Source: Calonectria ilicicola
Lineage: Eukaryota > Ascomycota > Sordariomycetes > Hypocreales > Nectriaceae
Assembly: GCA_020809705.1 (NCBI GenBank)
Contig: CP085835.1
Location: 2,666,001-2,730,000 of the forward strand
Length of the DNA stretch: 64,000 bases
Reading direction: 5' to 3'
Below are positions 12,364-24,387 of this stretch, in pieces (within the stretch, counting starts at the first letter, position 1; every line of letters starts with the position of its first letter). The notes beneath the pieces were generated by a model. That model had not been told where the DNA came from and made no database searches. It saw nothing but the letters and a program-made list of their open reading frames with translations. The position numbers and the translations under genes were made by a program.

Positions 12364-13909
12364 ATGTCCTCGGAAACAGAAAACAAGAGCTCTCTGTACC
12401 CCGAGGATAATGGTGAATCGCCCATCCACTTGGCCACCGCCAGTCCCACATCATCTTCTGACTCCTTCAAAGTGGAGAAGCCAACCCAAGAAATCAGAGA
12501 TGCTGAGTCTCCATGCGAGATCCAGGAGCTTCCAAGCCAGATTAGTAGTGAGCTGAAATGCAAACTTCGCTGTAAGTTTTTCCTCGGACATTGATGAGCA
12601 ATCGAGGACACCTCTAATCTCTCAAACAGACAAATATGCTTCCTCATATCGAAAGGTTTTTGGCCTCATTTTCACTGCCAACTTGGCGGTATTTGTTGCG
12701 ATAATAGTAGACGGACGTGGTAGCCCAAAGGCTAGGAGTGTTGGAAATGCGGCATCCGCGAATTTGATGGCCTCGCTTCTGTTCCGCCAGGAAGAATGGG
12801 TCAACCTGTGGTACGAAATATTCACCATGGTACCTCATTCGTGGCCTTTGTATATTCGAAAACGTCTCGCGAAAGTATTTCACTATGGCGGATGTCATAG
12901 TGGTGCAGGGACTGCTGCCGTTGTCTGGTACATCCTATACGCCATATTGAAGACCAAGGAATACATCCAGCAGCCGAGTCATGGCGTCAAGGTGGATGTA
13001 ATATGCAGCTGGATCTTGGTTGGAATGTTTGTGATTATTTTGACATCTGCTCACCCCACGTTACGACGGAAATTTCATGACTATTTTGAGGCCTTTCACC
13101 GATTTGCAGGCTGGACAGCACTCGTCAACTTTTGGGTGCACAACATTTTCGCGGCCAAGGTTACCGCGCAGCAAGAGAACACAACTGTTGGCCATGTTTT
13201 AGTTACGTCGCCTAATTTTTGGTTCATTTGCATTTCCACATCATGCTCCATTGCGTCGTGGTCACGGCTTCGCCATGTCAGAGTGTATCCAGAAAAGTTG
13301 AGCGAGCATGCTACACGTCTTCATTTCAGATACAGGTCCATGGAACCTTTCTACGGCGTTAAAATCAGCGACAAGCCGCTGACCGAATGGCACGCTTTTG
13401 CGACAATTCCCGACGTGGATAAAGAGTCCCAGAAGATCAATGGTTTCAGCGTTGTCGTTAGTAATGCTGGAGATTGGACTAGGAAACAAATTGGGAAGCC
13501 CAAAGAGCGAAAGCTGTGGGTTCGAGGAGCTCCACTGCACGGATTGCTGTATACGTCGCGTATATTTAAGCAGATTGTCCTGGTAGCCACCGGCTCCGGG
13601 ATTGGTCCCTGTTTGTCACTTTTATTTGCTGATTCTACTCCGCGACGTGTTCTCTGGAGCACCAAGGATCCGCAAAAGACGTATGGAAGCACTATTGTTG
13701 CAGCGGTTCAAAAGGCGGACCCTGAAGCAGTGATTTGGGATACCACATCCCTCGGGCGTCCTGATATTGTACTAGAAACATACAAGCTGGTGCAGGAATG
13801 CAATGCTGAGGCGGTATACGTCATTTCTAACCCAAAGGTGACTGAAATGGTCGTATTTGGTATGATGTCGCGTGGTATCCCGGCATATGGGGCTATCTTT
13901 GATTCATGA
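12364..13909 (+). CDS. TmpA-like membrane FAD/NAD(P)-binding oxidoreductase
   Basis: Integral membrane protein of about 495 aa, with exons 12364-12571 and 12630-13909. The first 65 residues are polar and Ser-rich. Several membrane helices follow, with a conserved HDYFEAFHRFAGW stretch. Then comes a cytosolic flavin/NAD-binding part with EWHAFATIPD and the nucleotide-binding loop ATGSGIGPCLS. The layout matches the Aspergillus TmpA group, which is distantly related to ferric reductase and NADPH oxidase. TmpA-like genes recur in fungal metabolite clusters. Here it sits between the ABC pump and the cluster regulator, so a redox role on the terpenoid or supply of electrons is inferred. The upstream GTG in the same frame was rejected in favour of this ATG. 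Confidence 0.8.
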
Positions 13910-14573
13910 TCATCCAAGAACGTAGTTCTTATCGCTGGATTGTTTAAGCAAAGGGGAGATCAGTTTGCATCGCGTATCCTTTTTTTTTTTTTTTTTTTGG
14001 GAACTCCAAGTAATGTGAAAACGTTTAGCATTGGCTTCTGATCTTCTTCCTGCGACGGGGATTGGCTTTATTCTTATTCTGACATGTACGATAGTATTTC
14101 TCTCTTCATTATCACTGGAGTAGTAAAAGAGGTGAGCATAAGGATGATAAATAGCAAAAAGGCACACGATGTGGATTTGTTCGAGCGCTCTTCATATTTG
14201 TAATGTGTGAGGGGAACGAATTCGCGAGGATGATGCTAGGTGGAATGAGATGTGGGTTGTTTGCCCCTTGCCCACCATCAATCAAAATTTCCATTGGATT
14301 AAACTAGATACCTACAAATCTTTTCGTAAATTTAATGGAAAAGGCATTATGAAAATCGCAATGAAATTCATACAATTGAGCCAGTTGGTGCATTGTCCCA
14401 CTTTGATTACGTGAGACTGACATGGGTCTAACGGATGATCGGTCCTATCATATAGCCCGCCACATCGGCGATTCGGCCTGAGCAAGTGCCGATGTGGCGT
14501 GGCATCCGCCATCCCCTCGCCCTCGCTCTGAGGAGGAACCTGCTTTGCCAGTGGAACATACGGGTACGAAATC
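13910..14573. other. Intergenic region with a long poly-T tract
   Basis: No supported gene. A run of about 19 T lies at 13980-13998, some 70 bases after the TmpA-like stop. The right half is the promoter of the next regulator. Confidence 0.6.
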
Positions 14574-16804
14574 ATGGCGAGTCCATTCGATGCTGAAGTC
14601 AACCCTGTCCATGGGAGAGGCTTTCAGAATCCGCCGAATCCTAAACATCCGGTTAACCGTCGTGTATCCAGTCCGCAAAGCTGCCTCCACTGTCTTGCGA
14701 GCCATGTTAGGTGTGATGGCCACTCTCCCTGTGAGAGATGCAAAAGTACGCAGCAGACGTGCGTGTTCGCACCCCTGGAACGAGGTCCCCACCGTCGATC
14801 ACGGACACAAGGGTCCAGCAGCAAGTCTTCAGCTAAACAGGACCTGGAGAGTCGATTGGCCGTGCTGGAATCATTGGTCAAAAATTTGAGTGGCCGTGTC
14901 GCAGCGAACTCTAGTAAAGCCCACGAAGACATTGAAAGAGAAGTTTCATTCGATACCCAACAAACGGTCTCACCCTCAGTCCAAAGTAGTACGACGCAAG
15001 AGCCCACCTTTTCTCCTTTCGGCCTTAGCTTGCCTGCAGCATCACCACCAGTACCTACCGCAGTATGGGATACCCAGACACACGTTGTTAGTAACATTGC
15101 GCTCTCATTTACTGTTGATAAATCAGAATTAACTTTTCCTCTTCAGTCACAGCTCGGGAGTCTGTCAGGTCGATGGGATGAGATGTTATCACGCCGTCAA
15201 TTTCTTCCCACAAACATGTCTGTTTCGGACTATCTATCAACAAACGTCGATCTTAAGACGCTTCGCCCTTCGCCTTTACAAAGAACTGTCCTGTGGCATT
15301 TCTATCGTGTTAATATTGAGATACTTGTCAAGATATTGCATGTCCCGACAATAGAACGCATCATTAATCGTGCAAACAATACTTCCGAGGCCCTCGATCC
15401 CGAAGATGAAGCACTTCTTTTTGCCATCTACTACGCCGCCATTACAACTATGAATGATAAGACTGTGTGTTATACTTTTTGATGAAGATATTAGATTGAA
15501 TGCGACTGATCCAAGAACAGCTCCAAATGTATTTTGATTCCGACAGACCTCATCTGCTCGCGCGATACAGCTTTGCAACTGAGCAATGTCTCGCAAAGGC
15601 CAATTTCCTAACAAGTACTGATATGAGACCCCTACAAGCTTTCGCATTATTCCTCACTGTGGCGCGGCGCAACGAGGACACTCGAGTTTGCTGGGCTCTC
15701 ACTGGCATGGCGATAAGAATTGCTCAAGGGCTGCGGGTACACTATGACGGAACCCTATTGGGACTTTCGCCATTCGAAACCGAGATGAGGCGACGCCTAT
15801 GGTGGACCCTCTGTGCACTTGATATTCAATTTGTGGAGGAGCTTGGTACCGATCCCGTCATTACCACTGACTCATTTAGCACGGAATTTCCGTCAAATAT
15901 CAACGACTCCGATATTGGCCCAAACACAAAGTTAATGCCGACCCCCCGCGAGGGAATGTCTGATTGCATTGTCCCAAGGATCCGATACGAGATCTTTATT
16001 CTTTTCCAGCAGCTGCTGGCACCCAGTTCCGACTTTGTATCCAAGTCTCCGCCAGATGCAACCTCAATGACAGCTAGTTGGGAAAAGCTTCTGACTGAGG
16101 TATATGAACGGCTAGAAAGCACGTTTCTCAAGTACTGCTTAACAGACCCGAATCCTGTATACCAGAATATCGCCCTATCGGCTCGGGTGATATTGATGAA
16201 AGCACATGTCATTCTCTATCAGCCGAGATTGGGAAAGAATTACGAATTGCCTGCTGAAGTTAGGAGCAGAATATTAGACTCAGCCATTTATATCATCGAG
16301 TATCATAATTCAGCCGTATCAAACCCAGGGTTTCAAAGCTGGAAGTGGCTACTCCGAATACACACACAATGGCATTCGATTGCATTAGTTTTGCTGGAGA
16401 GTTTACGTCGACCTTGGGATGCTGAATCAGAGCGTGGGTGGGTAGCGGTGAAGCATATGCTCGCTGACACAGAATCTGAAAGCAATCTAAAAAAGTCGGC
16501 CGATCAAAATCAAGTCTGGGCGATGATGCAGATATTGCTCAAAAAGGCACACAAACACCGAGAAGAGTGGGCTCAGAAACATGGAGATCTGGAGGCAATG
16601 GAGCATACGACTTCAAAGAGACACTCTAATCCGGCAACGAAAGCGCAAGGTACACATTCAGTGTTGACGCAGGAGCAAGAAGCAGAATACGCTTCTATGT
16701 TAATGTCTGCGATTGGCGACCCAAATGAAATGTGGGCTTGTATAAACGATGTAGAGATGATGCTCACACACGAGACGGATCCTGCAAAATCACGCAGGGA
16801 TTAG
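14574..16804 (+). CDS. Zn2Cys6 transcription factor, probable terpenoid-cluster regulator
   Basis: Nuclear regulator of about 724 aa. The zinc cluster lies near the N-terminus, with Cys at 37, 40, 47, 53, 56 and 63 (QSCLHCLASHVRCDGHSPCERC). A Ser/Thr/Pro-rich linker follows, then a fungal_trans domain that includes RRRLWWTLCALDIQ. I join exons 14574-15464 and 15521-16804 by a 56-base intron (GTGTGT...CAG, phase 0), which bypasses the stop at 15480 and restores the family pattern. It lies directly beside the terpene synthase gene, which it meets tail to tail with about 90 bases between stops, and is the most likely pathway-specific activator. That role rests on position only. Confidence 0.85.
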
Positions 16805-16893
16805 GGGCGTTTGTATGACATATCTTAGTTTTAGTAATATCCTGTACAAAACCCGTCTATAAACAAACCCATACCGGCGGCACTGCCGCTATA

Positions 16894-19602
16894 TTAAGAA
16901 ATCCACAACTTCCTCAGGACCAGCTCTAATGTGGGGTTCCTGGAACCAAATTCGCCCTCCAACCGCTTCAACTCCGCAATTAAATCATCCTGCATTCCCA
17001 AAAGTAGATCGCGTGTCGTATCCAAAGCTCCAGACTTCTTCATCTCTGCCACAATGTACTGCTTCAGCTCCAGGGTCATTGGCCCAGGCTGCTTGTGCTT
17101 TAGAATGCCCATGATCTCAGGGCGTGTTCTTACTCGCTGCAAAGTGTAGATCATGGGTAGTGAGATCTTGCCTTCGTCTAGATCCTCGGCAAAGCCCTTC
17201 TGCTTAGCATATTGATCAGACACTAAGTTCTGGTAGTCATCTCGAGTTTGGAAGAATAAGCTAAGCTGGCGCACGAATGGACGAGGGTCAAGATGGAGCA
17301 CACTGGGATAATTATGTTAGTGAAATGTTGCAATTCCACTACTAAAAAGCGGAAACCTACTCAGTTCGGGTTGACTCTGCCTGCAAAAGACGAACGCATA
17401 GTCTAAATAGGCCTCCAGTTTCTGGAAATTCACGTCAGCCTTCGGCACAACTTGTAATATTCGTGACTTCTTACTGTTATCAATCATCTCGAAATATTCT
17501 TCCGTTGAAGGGCACTCGACATGGTATTTCCAGAAGAGATCTTCGCTCTGTCCGAGGAACAGACTTTCTAATTCCTCTATTGTTTCCATATTCGCGTTAG
17601 ATATCCAATCTGGTTACTGGTTGAGGCAAACGTGTTTATAGAAGTACGTACCGAGGAAGATAGCTGTTGTGGCTGGGTTGTGAAGTTTTTGGAGCTCCTG
17701 GAGCGCCATTACCACCATGTAGTTAGCCGCATTGATGCACTGCGCAGTTCCATAGATGATGTGTGCTGCAGGGCTGCCTCTTCGAAGTGTAGAGTCATCC
17801 TCGATATCGTCCAGACTGAAATGATATTTGGTTAGGATTTCTATTTTCAGGTTTATAATGGGGAGCTAGAACGTACAGAAGTGACGAGTCGTGAAGCATG
17901 GCGACGATTGACTTGATGCTTTGCAGCGAATCATCAGGTACCTCAAGCCACCAGTTGAGTGCATCAATAAAGGTGTCACGTACACCCTTTGAGGGTAGAG
18001 AAGCGATATATTTGAATGGAGCAACAACAGACTGCATCATAAATTAGTCAGAACTCCAGTGCCAATTTCAGCCTTGAGCGGACGCTTCACTTACATGATC
18101 AGGAGCGGCCGCCACGCGAGATGCGTATGTAGGATATTGTGGGCCATCAGGGAGGGCAACTTTGATTTTTCTCTCCTGTACTTTGGGAGCGGGCTTTGTG
18201 ACTTGGCTTTCGGGTTCAGCCTTTTTGCATGGTGCGCTGTCTTCGTCGTCGCTATCTCTGGGTGTATCGGATGAAGAGGGAGGGGTCACAGGACGGTTGT
18301 TGGGTGTAATGGAGGAGATATCCAAGAAGGAGAACCGCTTGTCCATCTCGACGGGGGCTGAGATAGGAGTGCTGAAAACCTCCATCTGCAACTCCTCTTC
18401 ACCATCCGTCTTGTACTGGAATTTTCCGTTGACAAACTCCACTTCAGCCTGCTGAAGGTCTTCTTTGGATGGGTATCTTGTGTTGAAGATACTCCATAGC
18501 TCAGAGCCAGAGATTGCCTGTTGCGTGTTTGCAATGTACATCTCCTGGTTCTCTGGTAGTCTACCTCCCTCTCGCTGTCTCATATCTTCGAGACGACGAA
18601 GGTGCTCTTCCTCCAACTCAGCCTGCTTGGCATATAGAACCTCGAAAGCCTCGGCCTCGGAGTAACCGCCATGGCGCATGAGCACAGCAACAGCGTTGAA
18701 TGGTGCAGGTGAATCAGGTGTCTCCAAATGGCACTTAATTTCTTTGGGCCAGCTGTAAATATCGTTTACAACTGTGATGGCAAAAGTAGCTAAGTCGATG
18801 ATCCCGCGGATTTTTTCCTTCTCTTCGCGAGATACTCTGACGTCCATACCGAAGCAGGACATTTCAGCAGTCACGCTATTTTTGCGTTAGCAGTTGCTTT
18901 CCTGAAGATTTACACGACTACCACTTGGCAGCACCAGACTACAAAAATACTTACTCAAGTCCTGAGTTGATTTTGCGCACAGGGAGATATTCATCAAGAG
19001 TCTTCAGGTCATCTGGGGCAAAGGTAGCAATATCTAAATCTTTGCTGTAAGATGACATGATATCCATGGCAAATTCTTGGTCTAGGTTAAACAAATCAAG
19101 TATCAAGCCGGCCTGGATCTGCTTAGACTTGAAAGTGGAAGCGCTAGAGGGCGCGGGCTTGACACTCGCTGCCGAAATGTCCTGGATTGCGCTCTGAATG
19201 CCATTGTTGACGGCTTGGATCTAATACCGGAAGATGAATGAGTTTACCTTTCCCTAATAATCTTCACTTGCAGAGAATTGTTCTCACCTCTTCCTTGTCC
19301 GCAAAATCATAGTAGTCATCATTCAGGATGGTGAAGTCGGCAAAGCGTGTGATAGCTGCAAGACGTTCAGGACGGCAGTTTGGAATAGTGAGTGCCATAG
19401 GGTGCACAAGTCCCATGCCGGGGATTTCCGCCAGCGTTCTGGATTTGATGTCTGTTGACATGATCTTGTTGTACTCATCTTCTATCCCCCTTGCTGCCCC
19501 CACACAGATCTCATGATTTTGGTGGACATAGACTGGGAACCTTGACCTCGAACCAGCTGATTTCACCAGATCAACTGGTACTTGGCTGGAGAAGGAAGGC
19601 AT
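16894..19602 (-). CDS. Chimeric class I terpene cyclase / prenyltransferase (di- or sesterterpene synthase)
   Basis: Two-domain enzyme of about 761 aa. Exons (minus strand) are 19602-19288, 19220-18955, 18875-18095, 18031-17877, 17815-17652, 17609-17475, 17421-17361 and 17302-16894. The N-terminal cyclase has the metal-binding DDYYD at residues 95-99 and NDIYSWPKE at 231-239. An acidic, Ser/Pro-rich linker leads to a C-terminal polyprenyl synthase with [12 protein letters not shown] (first DDxxD at 508-512), [13 protein letters not shown], a NKTGGLFRL block and [11 protein letters not shown] near 643-652. This is the architecture of fusicoccadiene and ophiobolin F synthases: the C-terminal half chains isoprene units to GGPP or GFPP and the N-terminal half ionises and cyclises it. 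Both sets of metal ligands look intact. C20 versus C25 product length and the skeleton cannot be read from sequence. Exon 6 start follows a short 42-base intron. Confidence 0.95.
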
Positions 19603-21894
19603 GGTGTCTAGTTTTGCAACAAAGCGACGATTTTAGCTCTAAAAAAAAGAGAGTCTTGTGGTAAAAAAGATTGTAATAGTAGCTTGCTACTATGTTTTTG
19701 AACGGGTTTTCGCCAATCTGATTGATATGCCTCTACCGTCAGATAGTACAAGTCTACGTCTCTTATTTCAATCCAGGTAAAAGGTAATGTATCAATCGTA
19801 AGATATTTATCTGAACCTGGACTCTTCCATCAAGATTTTAGTAAGCGTCCCGATGGTATCAAGATTGAATTTCCCTCATAGATCGCCGTTAACCCTCAGG
19901 GAATGCCGAGACAGCTACAACATGACTAATATGACCTGCTGCGCCCTGAATCTAAGTCTCGCGTATTACCCTTTGTTCTAGAACAAGTACGAAACATTTA
20001 CGGATCAAAAAGAACATGGTTTCGGGTAACAAATGGGTCTGGATATGATATGGGATAAAGTTTGAGTTGTGGGCCAAATGTCTAATCTCTTTGATGTTCT
20101 AGACATTTACTTGATAAGGGAAACTCATTTGCGGTACGTGCTCGTGGCTAATAGATAGCTGCTGAGTGGTCCTTGTTGTTGGTGGGGGCAAGGCGATGGA
20201 TACACCTTCGTAGGGCGGTCAAGATATGAGGCTAGTCTGCAGGGGTTAGGCCCTCTTTATCCCGTTTTTTCTTTAGTCCAATCCGACTAACCCGAGATGC
20301 GCCGGATTGACTCGATGAATTTTGAGATTCCGACGGGGTTTATCGTGCAATTCCATACCAGTGATTTCTTTGTTCTGAAGTTTAACCAAGTTTTTGTCTG
20401 ATGGTTTCAGCAAAGGACGCGTCAAGCCCCTGCCAAGCATGTCAAGGTTCAGTCTTCTAAATTTACGCAACTGATACGGCAACTCGTTGTTACACCAAAT
20501 ATTCTATTACGTGCATCGCGGTATGACCAATCAAATCATACTGATGGGACGGATGCGCCCGTTGTTCAAAGCATGCCCTTGTTACCATGTGGGAGCTGTT
20601 ACGGCGACGGGCAAATGTGGGTCGTCGGTTAAGGCTTGTCGTCGGGGATGGCCCCGGTGTCTTCTCAGTTTTCCTGCCGCTTTTCCGCTCCAAGAAGCTG
20701 TGGACGCTTGGCGGACGAAATAGACTTTCCCGGGCACTCGGGGGCTGTCCGTCCACTGAGGCTTTTCTTAAGCGTATGCGTGTATCCGACGCGTCGCATT
20801 CTAGCGGCATGTCGGAGCACCGGGATGTGGGTAACGAAGCGGGCGACCCTTGACACGGGCGACCACTAAAGTTGATTCCCAAATATCTTGACAAGGCTCA
20901 ATGATACCTGGGAATGGCATTTATTCACTCAGATCATTGCGCCCGACGGCCTTACGGAGTGGACCTGTTGCCCTCTCACCGAAAGTCCGGAAAGAGAGCC
21001 TTGACACATGCGTGACGATCCTCGCCTCAGATCCGGTAGCTGAGCACGGGGGCGCTGCCGGCAAGGTCTCTTGAATGAGGATCAGCGGAGGTGCCACTTC
21101 TAGAATAATCTAGGGGGAAGTTAGTATTCCATCTACGGTTGGAGCCGCTAAGTGCCGAGCCTAGTACCCAGATTGCGAAAGCATCTGTCAATCTTTGCCG
21201 GCGGCAGCAAATGACTACGGCTACGGACAAAATCTTCGGGGCAATTGTTTATCTAGAAAGAAGTCAAGAGAGTAATGGGAGTGAATAATTTCCTGCATAT
21301 GCAAGAGCACATGTAATAGACATTCAGTCAGCTGAGACAGTGCCGACGCAATGCGTTGACGGCAGCTCTACCCCCTGCAAGGCAGATTGAAGTCGCATCT
21401 TGACGAATCACGAGGGGGCTTGGAAACATATCGCTGAGAACTCCGGGGCGCGCGGGTAGCGATTGGTGGAAGTCAATGTTGCATCGCAGATAGTCTCTAG
21501 AGTAACTAAGTCCTGCCTGTCTAAGTAATTGATGGGACTTTTATTTACCCAAGGTTCGACCCCGTATGGTCCAGAATCCAGGCTGTCGATCATACGCTAT
21601 GGTTGCATTTTGATGACTTGCAAAGTCAATTCTCGTGAAAGTGGAGATGCGATTAGCAGGTACGATCAAGCTCTGGACGCCGCAAGGGGTGAATGTATGA
21701 ACATTACTACAGCGAGACAACCGTCTCATTCAGACACCGGCGTTTAGGTCCTTTATTTGGTCATATTTTTTTACAGAATAATGGTAAAAACCTTCGCGTA
21801 TATCGTTTTGTGTTATCCAACATTTACAGCGAAAAGACTCAAGACTTTGAGCTGAACTTAGTGCAGTGTCTTGGTCACCTCGAGACTAACCACT
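19603..21894. other. Long intergenic region between the terpene synthase and the first P450
   Basis: About 2.3 kb separates two divergently transcribed cluster genes. The part near the synthase is AT-rich. The stretch 20480-21240 is clearly richer in GC and full of overlapping frames on both strands (for example minus 20894-20490), none with recognisable domains or splice pattern. It may be a decayed gene or an unusual promoter. CGGACA (21224-21229) and TGTCCG (20746-20751) occur singly. Confidence 0.5.
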
Positions 21895-23695
21895 ATGGCG
21901 TTTCTCGAACACCTCGGAGATCTCGTCTACGAGACAATCGTCACTAAACGTGATGGACTACTCGTATACTTCGTGGCAGCCGCCGTGATGCTCCTGGCAT
22001 ACATGGCCATTGGCGAGGGCTCTGTTGGGAAGGGCGGTTTTCCTGTCGCCAACCCCAAGGGGCCATTCGAGTTCGTGTTCTTGGTTCGCGTGGTCAGGTT
22101 CATTCAGACACCCAGGGCGCTTCTTTCTTCTTTCGCCAAGAAGTACCAAAACACGCCTTACTGGCTTAACATGGAACTGGGAAAAGTCCTCATCTTGCCG
22201 TCGTACATGATTAGCGAGATCCGTGTCAACCCAATCATGAGCAGTCTGGCTGCCATTCGAGAGGTATTTTGCGCTTTCAAAATCTTATGAAATGCTAAAT
22301 ATCTTGTTACTAACAAAAAAAGGTTCAAAATGGTGCATTAAAAGGATTCGAGCCAATTGGCGATGTTGTTGATGATCAGATGTTGAAGTTTGTCAAACAG
22401 CACCTGACGACCAAAAACTTGGGTATGCATTCGCAACTCAACAGTTATTATTCCCGCTAACGTGCGCATCTCTAGGCAAGATGACTGCATCGATGTCCGA
22501 AGAAGTTTCCGACAGTCTGGCAGAAATTTTCGCTGATCCTGAAGGTGAGTTAGAGTTGCCTCGTAAAAGAAACCGAAATGTTTGGTGACTAACCCAATGA
22601 TATAGAATGGAAGGAGTTCAGCCTAGGTGAAACCATCATCCTCTTGGTCTCTCGAACCTCTTCAAGAGTCTTCGGCGGTAAAATCTTCTGCCGTAGTGAA
22701 GCTTGGCTGAAGGCTATGGCCAGATATACGAAGCACTTCCTTATTGCTAGCATTACCTTGAGATTCTTCCCCCATTGGTGTAAATCTTGGGTGCAATGGG
22801 TACTCCCTCCCTGCTGGATGCTGCGACGGGATCTTGTCAACTGTCGCGAAGTGATTGAGCCCATCCTGGAGCAGCGCCGAGCTGAAGTGGAGCGTGCAAA
22901 GGCAAACGGGGAAGAGGTAGAGTATGTTTTTGATGAAGAATTAACCTCGCTTGTTCGAGACAACATCGACATGGCCACAATCCATATTTACTTAGCCATG
23001 GTTGCTATTCATACTACTACAGATCTCCTAGAGAAGACGCTCATCACTCTTTCCCAGCATGAAGAGCTCATTGAGCCTCTCCGCGAAGAGGTTATTAGAG
23101 TTTTGGGTGCCCATGGTTTGAGCCATGCTGGTCTGGCGCAGCTTGAGCTGATGGAGAGTGTGCTCAAGGAGACCCAACGAATGAACCCTGTTTCTAACTG
23201 TGAGTACTCATCAACACTCCCACCCACTTATTGGCTCAGAATACTAATCTATTAGGCTTCCTCAACCGTATCGCCCTGGAGGACTTCACATTATCCAATG
23301 GAATGGTCGTTCCCAAAGGTACGCTCCTCGGTGTGGGCCCAACTCACATGTGGGATGAGTCGTTCTACGACAACGGTGACCAATTTGATGGCTACCGCTT
23401 CCTTAAGATGCGCGAGGATCCTGAAAAGAAATCCCAGGCTTCTCTTGTCAGCACCAGCAGCCACCACCTCGGCTTTGGGCACGGTGCGCACTCCTGTCCC
23501 GGTCGCTTCTTCGCCGCGAATGAGATCAAGATTCTCCTCTCTCACATGCTTCTGAAATACGAGTGGAAGTTCCCGGGTGAGGGAGAAAAGATTCTGAACT
23601 TGGGGGTGTTGAATGTCGTTCATCCAAGAACCAAGGTACAGCTACGGAGTAGAAGACCTGAGCTTGATCTGGATAACATGGTCGTGGGAAATTAG
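21895..23695 (+). CDS. Cytochrome P450, terpenoid type (paralogue A)
   Basis: Membrane-anchored haem monooxygenase of about 523 aa, with exons 21895-22263, 22323-22422, 22476-22544, 22606-23199 and 23256-23695. An N-terminal hydrophobic anchor (VYFVAAAVMLLAYMA) precedes the catalytic domain. The oxygen-binding I-helix region reads AMVAIHTTTD (around residue 313), the K-helix motif is KETQR, and the haem loop is FGHGAHSCPGR with Cys458. The loop lacks the usual Arg two before Cys, as in many fungal P450s of the ent-kaurene oxidase/GA14-synthase type, to which the whole protein is most similar by eye. It shares intron number and phases with the P450 at 27291. A hydroxylation or multi-step oxidation of the terpene skeleton is inferred from the cluster. 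Confidence 0.9.
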
Positions 23696-23884
23696 AGGTG
23701 CTGCCTTAAGCAGACTATTGGGCCGTTCCAACACACAATCACTACGTTTGCAGGACATCAACGTAATAATCACTGGCTTAAATGTAACACATTCATTAAA
23801 TAGCTACACCTCGCTAGAAAATGTTATCCTACTCAAATAGTCTGTCATTTGAACGCTCATGGGGGCTTTGTGTTGTTTTTCTTC

Positions 23885-23919
<35 letters not shown>

Positions 23920-24387
23920 TAGTTGCACAGCAGCTGTAATCGTGGAAGTCAAGACGCCCGAAAGATCCGAAAGATGCAAGGCTTTGAGTCACCAAATACT
24001 GTCAAAATTCAGAAAAGATACAAGACATGGTGCTCCCTATTGGCATTTTTTATCACAGGATACCCTAAGGCATACCCAGTCCACATAGTTAGGCCAACTA
24101 ACCCGTTATGGCTTGTACAAAAGATCCTACAATAACGAAATAGTTTAATTTCGAGTTTATTAAAGAAATGTAGTAAGCATAAACTGTTCGCGTAGAATAT
24201 TTGCCAGGTCTCGGAGAATTACCAACGCAAGGATTGTCTAAATTTTGCAACACTTGGATCACTCGAAATGAGTCGGAGACCTGGGGACAATAGTCGGCCC
24301 ATGATCCCTGCTCTATCTGTGGTAGACTCTTCCTAAATTTTGCATAACAAACTATAATATTAACACAGCAGTGCTGGCTTGGTCATT
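23696..24387. other. Convergent 3' region between two P450 genes
   Basis: No gene is supported. The region holds an adjoining T11 and A24 tract, listed separately. It serves as the 3' flank of both neighbouring P450 genes. Confidence 0.6.
23885..23919. repeat. Adjacent poly-T / poly-A tract
   Basis: Eleven T (23885-23895) are followed directly by about 24 A (23896-23919). The two runs could pair as a simple hairpin. It lies in the space between convergent genes; exact length is prone to sequencing error. Confidence 0.9.

Noticed and set aside
15465..15482. Stop codon at 15480 as a break in the cluster regulator
   Set aside because: A 56-base GT...AG intron in phase 0 removes it and joins two parts of the same domain, so the gene appears intact.
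20490..20894. 134-codon minus-strand frame in the GC-rich spacer
   Set aside because: Overlaps several equally open frames on the other strand and shows no domain, signal peptide or splice pattern.
23849..24088. Plus-strand frame with poly-Phe/poly-Lys
   Set aside because: Arises purely from the T/A homopolymer tract.
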